Below are positions 45,493 through 52,836 of a DNA stretch of 64,000 nucleotides, piece by piece. The notes below the pieces were generated by a model. It did no database searches and was not told the origin of the DNA. It saw only the letters and a program-made list of their open reading frames with translations. The DNA comes from Stenotrophomonas sp. SAM-B (GTDB lineage Bacteria; Pseudomonadota; Gammaproteobacteria; Xanthomonadales; Xanthomonadaceae), in NCBI RefSeq assembly GCF_013387485.1, contig NZ_JABBXB010000005.1, positions 62,001 to 126,000 of the forward strand. Direction: 5' to 3'. A program made the position numbers and the translations under genes. The first letter of the stretch is position 1. Every line of letters begins with the position of its first letter.

Positions 45493-47922
45493 TCATGGCA
45501 TGCCCCGCCAGGGATCGGACGAGCCCCCTGCCCGGACCGGCCGTATCGCCAACTGCGTCATCCTTTCCAGCGGAATCGGCCGTTCGATCGCGTACCCCTG
45601 CAGGCCTTCCACGCCCATCTGGGCCAACTGGTCGGCCACCACCGCCGATTCCACCCACTCGGCGACCACCATCATGTGCAGCTCGCGGCCGACCTCGGTG
45701 ATTGCCCGGACGGCGGCACGGTTGACCGGATCCACGTTCATGTCGCGCACGAACACGCCGTCGATCTTGAGCATGTCCGCCGGCAGCTGGCGCAGATAGC
45801 CGAACGAAGAAAGCCCGGAGCCGAAATCATCCAGGGCCATGCGGCAGCCACGCGCTTTCACCGCATCGATGAAGGCGCGCGCCTGGGCCAGGTTGCTGAC
45901 CGCCGCGGTCTCGGTGATCTCAAAGCAGAGCTTGCGGGCCAGGCCGCGGTTGCGCTCGAGCAGGTCGGTGACGAACGCCAGGAAGCTCGGCTCGGCAATC
46001 GACTGCGCCGACACGTTGACGTTGCACAGGCCCAGTTGCTGCACATGGTTCGGGCACACCTGCAGATGCCGGAACAGCAGCGACAGCACGTGCCGGTCCA
46101 GCGCCATGGCCATGCCATAGCGTTCCACCGCGCCCATGAATTCGGCCGGCCCCTGCAAGGCGCCCTCCGGGCTGCGCATGCGTACCAGCACTTCGTAATG
46201 CAGGAACTCCGGGTCACCGACCCGCTCGATGCGCTGGGCATACAGCAGCATGCGGTTCTCGGCGATCGCGCTGGAGACATTGGCCAGCCGCTCCGCTTCG
46301 TGGCGGCGCTCGTCCAGCGCCATGCGACTCTCGTTGTAGCAGTGCACGCGGTTGCGGCCGGCCTCCTTGGCCGCGTAGCAGGCGCTGTCGGCCGCGCTCA
46401 TCAACCAGTTCACGTCCGGTGCCTCGGCGGTCACTTCGACCACGCCGATGCTGCAGCTCACCTTGGGCGCGCCGTCCCCATGCTGGAAGCTGACCTGGCC
46501 AAGCGTGCGGATCACCCGCTGCAATACCTGCTTGGCCTCGTCCTGGCTGGCGTTGGCCAGGAACAGGGCGAATTCGTCGCCGCCCAGGCGGCCGACCCAG
46601 TCACCGTCGCGCACCGCCCCCACCAGGTAGTCGGCGAAGCTGCGCAGGAGCTGGTCGCCGGCGGCATGGCCGAGCCCGTCGTTGACCAGCTTGAAGTAGT
46701 CCAGGTCGATGTAGCACAGCGCGTGGGTACCGCCTTCGGCACGCACCGCCGCCAACGCCTGGTCCAGCAGCCGCTCGATTTCGCGGCGGTTGATCAGGCC
46801 GGTCAGGGGATCGTGGCTGGCATGGTGTTCCACCTCGCGCGCCAGCGCATGGTTCTGCGAGACGTCCTCGACCAGCGCGAACACGGTCGGTGCCCGCGCC
46901 CGGGTGTGTACCACGGTCCCGCTCCAGCGCCCCCACATCAGGCTGCCGTCGGAACGCAGGAAGCGCAGCTCGCCCGGGCGCAGCTGGCGCGGCCAGTCGA
47001 TCCGGCCGTGCGCGTCCAGGATCAGCTCGCCCTCCACCAGCAGGTCGGCCAACGACAGCCCGAGCAGCGCCTCGCGGCGATGGTCGAGGATGTCGGCCAT
47101 CGTCTGGTTGGCCTCGACGATGCGACCGCCCTCGTCGAGTTTGAGCATGCCCACTGTGGCCTGGTAGAAGGCCGCGCGGAAGCGGCTCTCCTGCTCGGTC
47201 AGGTCGTTGCGCACGCGCCGCGCCAGCAGCACCGCGATCAGAGTGATCGCCAGCACCGACAATCCGCCCACGATGAAGGTCGTCATCCGCACCATCGCGG
47301 CGGTGTGCAGCAACGCACTGGAGAACGCACGCGCCTGGTTCTGCATGCCCACGTCCAGCGCCTGCACCCGGCGCAGCAGGGCCTGCTCCACCGCCGGGGT
47401 CAGGCTGCCGGCGGCATGCCCGGCCTGGACCCGGTCGGTGATGGCGGCCAGCTGCAGCAGATCGTCATCGGTGCCGCGCCACACGCGGACCGCATCGCGG
47501 AAATACGCCTGATCACGCAGGTAGCGGTAGGAGAGGATCAGGCGGTTGATGTCACCGCGGGCGTTGCCGCCTTCGATGAAGCCCTGGCGTGCCGCGGCAA
47601 TGTCCGGTTGGGCCTGTTCGAGGGCGCGGCGGGCATGCAGATCGCCCAGCGGCACCCGCAGTGCCTGCCGCGTCGCGGCCAAGTCGGCGGGATCGCCGGA
47701 GGTGATGTACCGCGACAGCGCATGGGTGGCCTGCTGCTGGCCACGCGACCAATGGCTCTGGCCCATGATCCACGCCGTGGAGGCCGCCTGCAGCTCCTGG
47801 ATCAGCGCGGAGATGCCGACCAGGCCGATCGCCATCCCGGTCAGCAAGACGAAGCGCAGGGTCAAGCCCCGCGTCGAATACGGTATCGCGGTGCCGCCAC
47901 TCTCCCTGCGACCTCCAGACAT
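45493..47922 (-). CDS. membrane PAS-GGDEF-EAL protein
   Basis: 809 aa. A membrane helix near residues 22-45 and a second near 215-238 flank a periplasmic helical domain. A PAS domain follows (FRAAFYQATVGMLKLDEGGRIVEANQTMADIL), then GGDEF with intact loop GGDEF (residues about 447-451) and EAL. The EAL motif reads EVL (about residue 576), and the other metal and catalytic positions (NVNVSAQS, FEITETA, ALDDFGSG, KIDGVF, VAEWVES, QGYAI) are kept, so phosphodiesterase activity is plausible; both activities could be present. ATG 47922. Confidence 0.93.
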   Translation of the reverse strand: MSGGRRESGGTAIPYSTRGLTLRFVLLTGMAIGLVGISALIQELQAASTAWIMGQSHWSRGQQQATHALSRYITSGDPADLAATRQALRVPLGDLHARRALEQAQPDIAAARQGFIEGGNARGDINRLILSYRYLRDQAYFRDAVRVWRGTDDDLLQLAAITDRVQAGHAAGSLTPAVEQALLRRVQALDVGMQNQARAFSSALLHTAAMVRMTTFIVGGLSVLAITLIAVLLARRVRNDLTEQESRFRAAFYQATVGMLKLDEGGRIVEANQTMADILDHRREALLGLSLADLLVEGELILDAHGRIDWPRQLRPGELRFLRSDGSLMWGRWSGTVVHTRARAPTVFALVEDVSQNHALAREVEHHASHDPLTGLINRREIERLLDQALAAVRAEGGTHALCYIDLDYFKLVNDGLGHAAGDQLLRSFADYLVGAVRDGDWVGRLGGDEFALFLANASQDEAKQVLQRVIRTLGQVSFQHGDGAPKVSCSIGVVEVTAEAPDVNWLMSAADSACYAAKEAGRNRVHCYNESRMALDERRHEAERLANVSSAIAENRMLLYAQRIERVGDPEFLHYEVLVRMRSPEGALQGPAEFMGAVERYGMAMALDRHVLSLLFRHLQVCPNHVQQLGLCNVNVSAQSIAEPSFLAFVTDLLERNRGLARKLCFEITETAAVSNLAQARAFIDAVKARGCRMALDDFGSGLSSFGYLRQLPADMLKIDGVFVRDMNVDPVNRAAVRAITEVGRELHMMVVAEWVESAVVADQLAQMGVEGLQGYAIERPIPLERMTQLAIRPVRAGGSSDPWRGMP

Positions 47923-47962
47923 CGCCGATCCCCCCGGGGCTGCGGATGTGGAAACTCATTCC

Positions 47963-47980
47963 ATTGGAGCATGGTCCAAT
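47963..47980. promoter_or_regulatory. inverted repeat ATTGGA-N6-TCCAAT upstream of the PAS-GGDEF-EAL gene
   Basis: Perfect 6-bp arms 40 bp before the start codon; the half-site spacing is typical of a dimeric regulator. No family assigned. Confidence 0.35.
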
Positions 47981-48049
47981 CCGCAGGCTAGGGCCAGCAG
48001 TGTTGAGGCGGTGCGAAACCGGCACGACGGGATGCGGACCCCGGAAACG

Positions 48050-48077
48050 ACGACGCCAGCCCGGAGGCTGGCGTCGA
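48050..48077 (-). terminator. hairpin after deaD
   Basis: GACGCCAGCC-CGGA-GGCTGGCGTC. On the minus strand the following bases are TCGTCGTTTCC, a weak U-tract. Confidence 0.5.
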
Positions 48078-48096
48078 GGCGATCACCCGGGGGCGA

Positions 48097-50049
48097 TCAG
48101 AAGTTGCGCGGACCGCGCGGCTTGAAGCCGTCGCGACGCGGCGGGCGGTCGTTGCCGCCCGGGCCACTGCGCGGGCCACCCGGACCACCCGGACCACGCG
48201 GCTTGCCCTGGCCGAACTTCGGCTTGAACGCCGGACGCGGCGACGGGGTCAGGTCTTCACCCGGCTCGACCTTGCGCATCTGAAGCTGCTGGCCCGAGAC
48301 CCACACCTTCTTCAGGTGGGTCAGCAGGTCCTGCGGCATTTCGGCCGGCAGGTCCAGCACCGAGAAGTCGTCATGGATGTCGATGCGGCCGATGAAACGG
48401 CTTTCCAGGCCAGCTTCGTTGGCGATCGCGCCGACGATGTTGCCCGGCTTCACGCCGTGGACGTGGCCGACTTCGATACGGAAGGTCTCCATGCCCGCCT
48501 CGGCGGCACCGCGCGGGGCGATGTCACGGCGCGGGGCGCGCTCGAAACCACCCTCGCTGTTGCCGAAGTCGCCTTCCGGACGCGGCGGACGCGGGCCGCG
48601 GTCGTCTTCACGGCGCGGACCACGCTCGAAGCGCGGCTCGAAACGGGCCGGGCGTTCGCCACGGTCGTTGCTGCGCTCGTTGCGCTGGTGCGGGGCACGC
48701 TCTTCACGCGCACCACGGACCGGCGGGGTCAGCAGGAACGGCGAATCGCCCTGAAGCAGCTTGGCCAGCGCGGCGGCGATCTCGATCGCCGGCACGTTCT
48801 TCTCGCCTTCCAGGCGCTGCAGCAGGTCGCGGTAGAACTCGGTGCCGCCGGCATCGAGCACATCGCTGATGCGGCTCATGAACTTGGAGATGCGGGTGTC
48901 GTTGACCGCGTCCACGCTCGGCAGCTGCATTTCTTCGATCGGCTGGCGGGTGGCGCGCTCGATCGCACGCAGCATGCCCTTTTCGCGCGGGGTGGCGAAC
49001 AGGATCGCGTCACCGGTGCGGCCGGCACGACCGGTACGGCCGATGCGGTGCACGTAGCTTTCGGTGTCGTACGGGATGTCGTAGTTCAGCACGTGGCTGA
49101 TGCGCTCCACGTCCAGGCCGCGGGCGGCCACGTCGGTAGCGACCAGGATGTCCAGCTTGCCTTCCTTCAGCATGCCGATGGTCCGCTCGCGCTGGGCCTG
49201 CTGCATGTCGCCGTTGATGGCGGCCGCGGCCAGGCCACGTGCCTGCAGCTTCTCGGCCAGCTCTTCGGTGGCGGCCTTGGTGCGCGAGAAGATGATCATC
49301 GCGTCGAACGGTTCCACTTCCAGGATGCGGGTCAGCGCGTCCAGCTTGTGCATCCCGCTCACCCACCAGTAACGCTGGCGGATGTTGGCCGAGGTCGTCG
49401 TCTTGCTGACGATGGTCACTTCGGCCGGGTTCTTCAGGTAGGTCTGCGCGATGCGGCGGATCTGCGACGGCATGGTGGCCGAGAACAGGGCGACCTGGCG
49501 GGTATCCGGCAGCTTCTTCAGCACGGCTTCGACGTCGTCGATGAAGCCCATGCGCAGCATTTCATCGGCTTCGTCGAGCACCAGCGTCTTCAGCTCGGAC
49601 AGGTCCAGGGTGCCGCGCTCGAGGTGATCGATCACGCGGCCCGGGGTGCCGACGATGACGTGCACGCCACGGCGCAGGGCCGACAGCTGCTGGCCGTAGG
49701 GCTGGCCGCCGTAGACCGGCAGCACGCGGAAGCCGGGGATGCCGGACGAATAGGTCTGGAACGCCTCGGCGACCTGGATGGCCAGCTCGCGGGTCGGCGC
49801 CAGCACCAGCACCTGCGGCTTGGTCTGGTTGAAATCGAGGTTGGACAGCACCGGCAGCGCGAACGCGGCGGTCTTGCCGGTACCGGTCTGGGCCTGGCCA
49901 AGCACGTCGCGACCTTCCAGCATGGCGGGAATGGTGGCGGCCTGGATCGGCGAGGGGGTTTCATAGCCGACGGTGGCGACCGCCTGCATGACGGCGTCGG
50001 ACAGGCCGAGGTCTGCGAACAGCAGCGGCGTGGTGGTTTCTTGGGACAT
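48097..50049 (-). CDS. deaD: DEAD-box ATP-dependent RNA helicase DeaD/CsdA
   Basis: 650 aa. RecA-like core with Q motif FADLGLSDAVMQAVATVGYETPSPIQ, motif I AQTGTGKT, Ia PTRELAIQ, DEAD box (VLDEADEMLRMGF), SAT, and motif VI HRIGRTGRAGR. After the core comes an Arg/Asp/Gly/Pro-rich low-complexity region, then a DbpA-type RNA-binding domain (FRIEVGHVHGVKPGNIVGAIANEAGLESRFIGRIDIHDDFSVLDLP) and an RGG-like basic tail. It unwinds structured RNA in ribosome assembly and translation, notably in the cold. Upstream is a leader of about 125 nt with a stable hairpin. Confidence 0.95.
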   Translation of the reverse strand: MSQETTTPLLFADLGLSDAVMQAVATVGYETPSPIQAATIPAMLEGRDVLGQAQTGTGKTAAFALPVLSNLDFNQTKPQVLVLAPTRELAIQVAEAFQTYSSGIPGFRVLPVYGGQPYGQQLSALRRGVHVIVGTPGRVIDHLERGTLDLSELKTLVLDEADEMLRMGFIDDVEAVLKKLPDTRQVALFSATMPSQIRRIAQTYLKNPAEVTIVSKTTTSANIRQRYWWVSGMHKLDALTRILEVEPFDAMIIFSRTKAATEELAEKLQARGLAAAAINGDMQQAQRERTIGMLKEGKLDILVATDVAARGLDVERISHVLNYDIPYDTESYVHRIGRTGRAGRTGDAILFATPREKGMLRAIERATRQPIEEMQLPSVDAVNDTRISKFMSRISDVLDAGGTEFYRDLLQRLEGEKNVPAIEIAAALAKLLQGDSPFLLTPPVRGAREERAPHQRNERSNDRGERPARFEPRFERGPRREDDRGPRPPRPEGDFGNSEGGFERAPRRDIAPRGAAEAGMETFRIEVGHVHGVKPGNIVGAIANEAGLESRFIGRIDIHDDFSVLDLPAEMPQDLLTHLKKVWVSGQQLQMRKVEPGEDLTPSPRPAFKPKFGQGKPRGPGGPGGPRSGPGGNDRPPRRDGFKPRGPRNF

Positions 50050-50065
50050 GGGGAACTCCGAAACA

Positions 50066-50187
50066 CTGCCGTTTACAGGCAGTGAGATAAAAAAGGGGGA
50101 TGGTCCGCGCTTTGGGCGCCCTTTCTTATCGCGTGCCCTAGCGCTGCTCGGTCGGAGGAGAATTCACTCGCTCAGGGCGCGATGATA
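50066..50187 (-). promoter_or_regulatory. deaD promoter and structured leader
   Basis: On the minus strand a -10 TATCAT (50187-50182) would start transcription near 50175, leaving a 5' leader of roughly 125 nt. The leader contains a perfect 7-bp hairpin CACTGCC/GGCAGTG (50066-50086) close to the Shine-Dalgarno GGAG. No convincing -35 was found. Confidence 0.4.
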
Positions 50188-50315
50188 CCGCATCGTTCCT
50201 GAACAACGCGTACAGATTCCCGCATGGATGCCGTCCTGCCCCGCGCTGGCGCACAATACGCGCCCTCTTCCGGCCCGGCCCAGCGGCCGCGCCCCTTCCC
50301 TAGGATACCCGTTCC

Positions 50316-50546
50316 ATGCAGACCCTCGAATTTGAACTGGACCGCGACTATGTCGAGCTCAAGCAGCTGCTCAAGCTGGCCGACCTGGTCACCAGCGGGG
50401 GCGAAGCCAAGACCGTGATCGGCGACGGCCAGGTCCTGGTCGATGGTGAAGTCGAACTGCGCAAGGCGTGCAAGATCCGCGCAGGCCAGCAGGTGCAGTT
50501 CGCCGACACCGTCATCCACGTGATCGCCGACAGCGACGCGCCCTGA
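50316..50546 (+). CDS. S4-domain RNA-binding protein (YbcJ-like)
   Basis: 76 aa. Single S4-like alpha-L fold: DYVELKQLLKLADLVTSGGEAKTVIGDGQVLVDGEVELRKACKIRAGQQVQF, matching the short YbcJ/RqcP-related family. It probably binds structured RNA; its partner is not known. ATG 50316. It ends 7 bp before a SMAG-like repeat that separates it from the convergent hydroxylase gene. Confidence 0.85.
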   Translation: MQTLEFELDRDYVELKQLLKLADLVTSGGEAKTVIGDGQVLVDGEVELRKACKIRAGQQVQFADTVIHVIADSDAP

Positions 50547-50552
50547 CCATCT

Positions 50553-50577
50553 GTGACGACCAACGGTCGTCACCTGC
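50553..50577 (-). repeat. SMAG-like REP element overlapping a stop codon
   Basis: On the minus strand: GCAG, then GTGACGACC-GTT-GGTCGTCAC (perfect 9-bp stem). The stop codon of the hydroxylase gene (TGA, minus strand, 50572-50570) and its last two codons lie inside the element. Confidence 0.75.
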
Positions 50578-51742
50578 CGGTGAGGTGGGCCGCGATCAGC
50601 TGGCGGAACGGGGCCACCCCGTGCGCCAACCGCAGCCCGGCCCGGCGCAGCAGCCGCGCCGGCAGGCGGTCATCGGTATACAGCGTGGCGATCGCATTGG
50701 TCGCCTCGTACAACGGGCGCGAGGCCAGACGATGGCCGCGTTCGTAAGCGGCCAGTCCGGACGGTGCACCGATGTCGCGCCCCTGGCCTGCGGCTTTGCG
50801 CAGGATGCCGGCCAGCCGGTGCTGGCTCTGCAGGCCCAGGTTGAATCCATGCGCGGTGACCGGATGCATGCCGACGGCGGCATCGCCGATCAACGCGCAG
50901 CGATCGCCGGCGAACGCGTGGGCATACACACCCACCAGCGGATAGGCCACCGGTCTGGCGACCGGCCGCATCGCGCCCAACCGATGCTCGAAGAACGTGC
51001 TGATGCTGCGGCCGAATCCGCCCTCGTCCTGGGCCATCAGGCCGGCGATCTCGCGCGGCGTCAGGGTGATCACCGCCGAGGCCTGGTCACCGTTGAGGGG
51101 CAACAGCGCCATCGTGCGGCCATAGCCGAACCATTCCCAGGCGGTGTGCTGGTGCGGCACCTCGATCTGCATGCGGCAGACCAGCATGGACTTGCCGAAG
51201 TCGCGCATCTGCGCGCCGATGCCGAGCAGGCGACGGGTCGAGGAGAAGCGGCTGTCGGCCGCGACCACCAGCCTGGCGGCCACTTCGCGGCCATCGGCCA
51301 GGGTCACGGTGCTGTGCGTCTTGCCGGGTGTCACGGCCGTCACGCTGGCCTGGTCGACGATCTCCAGCCCGGCCTGACCCTCCACGCTCTGCCACGCCGC
51401 GCGGCGGAGCAGATGATTGGGCACCAACCAGCCCAGGTCTTGACCCGTGCGCGGGTCCGCCGCGAAGGTCAACGCGAACGGCGAGCCGCCGTCCATCACC
51501 TTGGCATCGCGCAGCGGGGAGATCTCGGCCGGGTCCAGCCGTGCCCACAGGCCCAGCGATTCCAGGATCTGGCGCGAGGCATGGGTCAGCGCGATCTCGC
51601 GGCCATCGAACGCGGGCTCGGCCAATGCGGCACGCGGCTGCTGTTCGATCAGGGTGACGCTGAGGCCGGTATCGGCCAGCGCGCGTGCGAAGCACAGCCC
51701 GGCCGGGCCGGCGCCCACCACCACCACATCCACTGACTGCAT
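50570..51742 (-). CDS. UbiH/UbiM-type FAD-dependent ubiquinone hydroxylase
   Basis: 390 aa from ATG 51742 (an in-frame GTG at 51751 would add three residues). FAD-binding motif VVVVGAGPAGLCFARALADTGLSVTLIE, the DG-like middle (VVAADSRFSSTR) and the C-terminal GDRCALIGDAAVGMHPVTAHGFNLGLQ place it among aromatic-ring hydroxylases of ubiquinone synthesis. The N-terminal FDGREIALTHASRQILESLGLW and LGWLVPNHLLRRA are typical of UbiM, a 5-demethoxyubiquinol hydroxylase variant; by eye I cannot exclude UbiH or UbiF. Requires O2. A candidate FNR-type box lies 62 bp upstream. Confidence 0.85.
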   Translation of the reverse strand: MQSVDVVVVGAGPAGLCFARALADTGLSVTLIEQQPRAALAEPAFDGREIALTHASRQILESLGLWARLDPAEISPLRDAKVMDGGSPFALTFAADPRTGQDLGWLVPNHLLRRAAWQSVEGQAGLEIVDQASVTAVTPGKTHSTVTLADGREVAARLVVAADSRFSSTRRLLGIGAQMRDFGKSMLVCRMQIEVPHQHTAWEWFGYGRTMALLPLNGDQASAVITLTPREIAGLMAQDEGGFGRSISTFFEHRLGAMRPVARPVAYPLVGVYAHAFAGDRCALIGDAAVGMHPVTAHGFNLGLQSQHRLAGILRKAAGQGRDIGAPSGLAAYERGHRLASRPLYEATNAIATLYTDDRLPARLLRRAGLRLAHGVAPFRQLIAAHLTGR

Positions 51743-51803
51743 GATTCCCACCTGCCGTTACGTGTCCGCTGGCAGCTTACCGCCGCGGCACCGGCAGCGT
51801 CCT

Positions 51804-51817
51804 TGATCTGGATCAGG
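51804..51817. promoter_or_regulatory. FNR/ANR-like box
   Basis: TTGAT-CTGG-ATCAG, nine of ten consensus bases (TTGAT-N4-ATCAA). It is upstream of the hydroxylase gene and just past the stop of the MAPEG gene on the same strand. Confidence 0.45.
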
Positions 51818-51832
51818 GGCGCCAGCGTCGGT

Positions 51833-52222
51833 TCACAGCAGCGCCCACAGCAGCATGACGATCCCGAGCAGGGAAACCAGCCAGACCAGGCTGCGCACGT
51901 ACGGCACGCCGGCCGCGTACAGCGGCAGATAGATCAGGCGCGCCCAGAAGTAGAGCTGCACGGCTACGGCGGTCATCCCGTCCTGGCGCTGGGTCAGCAC
52001 CACCGCCAGCACCGCGGCGGCGAAGAAGGGGAACGTCTCCATGAAGTTGCTCTGCGCACGCTGCAGCCGTCCGGCCAACGGCCTCGGCGGCGGCATCGGT
52101 TGATCACGCGCCGACGCATTCCAGCCGATCCCGCGCTCGCGGGTGATCAGCGTGGAAGGGGCGAAGACATGCACGATGCCCAGCAGCATCGACCACACCA
52201 GCATCTGGATTTCGATACTCAT
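51833..52222 (-). CDS. MAPEG family membrane protein
   Basis: 129 aa, four membrane helices. The MAPEG pattern shows as RAQSNFMETFPFFAAAVLAV (RA..N..E..P.F) and LYFWARLIYLPLYAAGVPYVRSLVW. ATG 52222. Family members include glutathione S-transferases and eicosanoid enzymes, but bacterial ones mostly lack an assigned substrate. It starts 18 bp after the stop of the DUF4019 gene and may be co-transcribed with it. Confidence 0.88.
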   Translation of the reverse strand: MSIEIQMLVWSMLLGIVHVFAPSTLITRERGIGWNASARDQPMPPPRPLAGRLQRAQSNFMETFPFFAAAVLAVVLTQRQDGMTAVAVQLYFWARLIYLPLYAAGVPYVRSLVWLVSLLGIVMLLWALL

Positions 52223-52240
52223 CTGCGCAGGCTCCGGCAA

Positions 52241-52774
52241 TCAGGGGGTGGCGGCACGCACGCTGTAACCGGCCAGGCGCCAGATGCGGTCTTCATCGAA
52301 CCGGAAGGAGACCAGTTCGCGGACCGGCTGGGCACTGTTGGCAAAGCGCGTGGGGAAACTGACGTTGATGTAGAGGCCCTCGGGCACGGTCGCGCCGGCG
52401 GCGTACTTGACCCGGGTCACCACCGGCTGGCCACGCGAGGCCAACGCACCGAGGCGCTGGCGATCCGCGGTGAGCTGGCTGACGAAGGCCTGCTCGGTCA
52501 CCGATTTCTTCGCCACGGCGGAGGCACCCTTCCATGCCTCGCCGGCACGATTGGCGTCGATCAGGCGGGCCACCTGCAATGCGGCGGCGGTCATCTCCGC
52601 ATCCTGCTTCTGCACCTGCGCCTGCTGCGCCGGGCTCAGTGCCGGGCGTGCCGCAGGGGCGGCGGCGGGCGCGGGGCGCGCCGGGGCCGGTGCGGGCGTG
52701 GCCGGTGGTGCTGGCGTCTGGGCCAGCGTGGCGAAAGGCAGCAGAGCGGACAACAGCAGCAGCGGAACACGCAT
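52241..52774 (-). CDS. DUF4019 periplasmic protein
   Basis: 177 aa from ATG 52774, with a signal peptide (MRVPLLLLSALLPFATLAQ). A Pro/Ala-rich stretch (PAPPATPAPAPARPAPAA) precedes the DUF4019-like domain: ALQVARLIDANRAGEAWKGASAVAKKSVTEQAFVSQL and YINVSFPTRFANSAQPVRELVSFRFDEDRIWRLAGYSVR. No function known. An in-frame GTG three codons upstream is an alternative start. Read in the same direction as the MAPEG gene. Confidence 0.8.
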   Translation of the reverse strand: MRVPLLLLSALLPFATLAQTPAPPATPAPAPARPAPAAAPAARPALSPAQQAQVQKQDAEMTAAALQVARLIDANRAGEAWKGASAVAKKSVTEQAFVSQLTADRQRLGALASRGQPVVTRVKYAAGATVPEGLYINVSFPTRFANSAQPVRELVSFRFDEDRIWRLAGYSVRAATP

Positions 52775-52836
52775 CAGGGACACCGTTGGCTGGAAGGAAC
52801 TGCGTTCCAGTCTACGGGAAGGACGTGAGTCCTCCG

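Noticed and set aside
43693..47991. Plus-strand open frames opposite the GGDEF genes
   Set aside because: Arg/Gln/His-rich shadow translations without domains.
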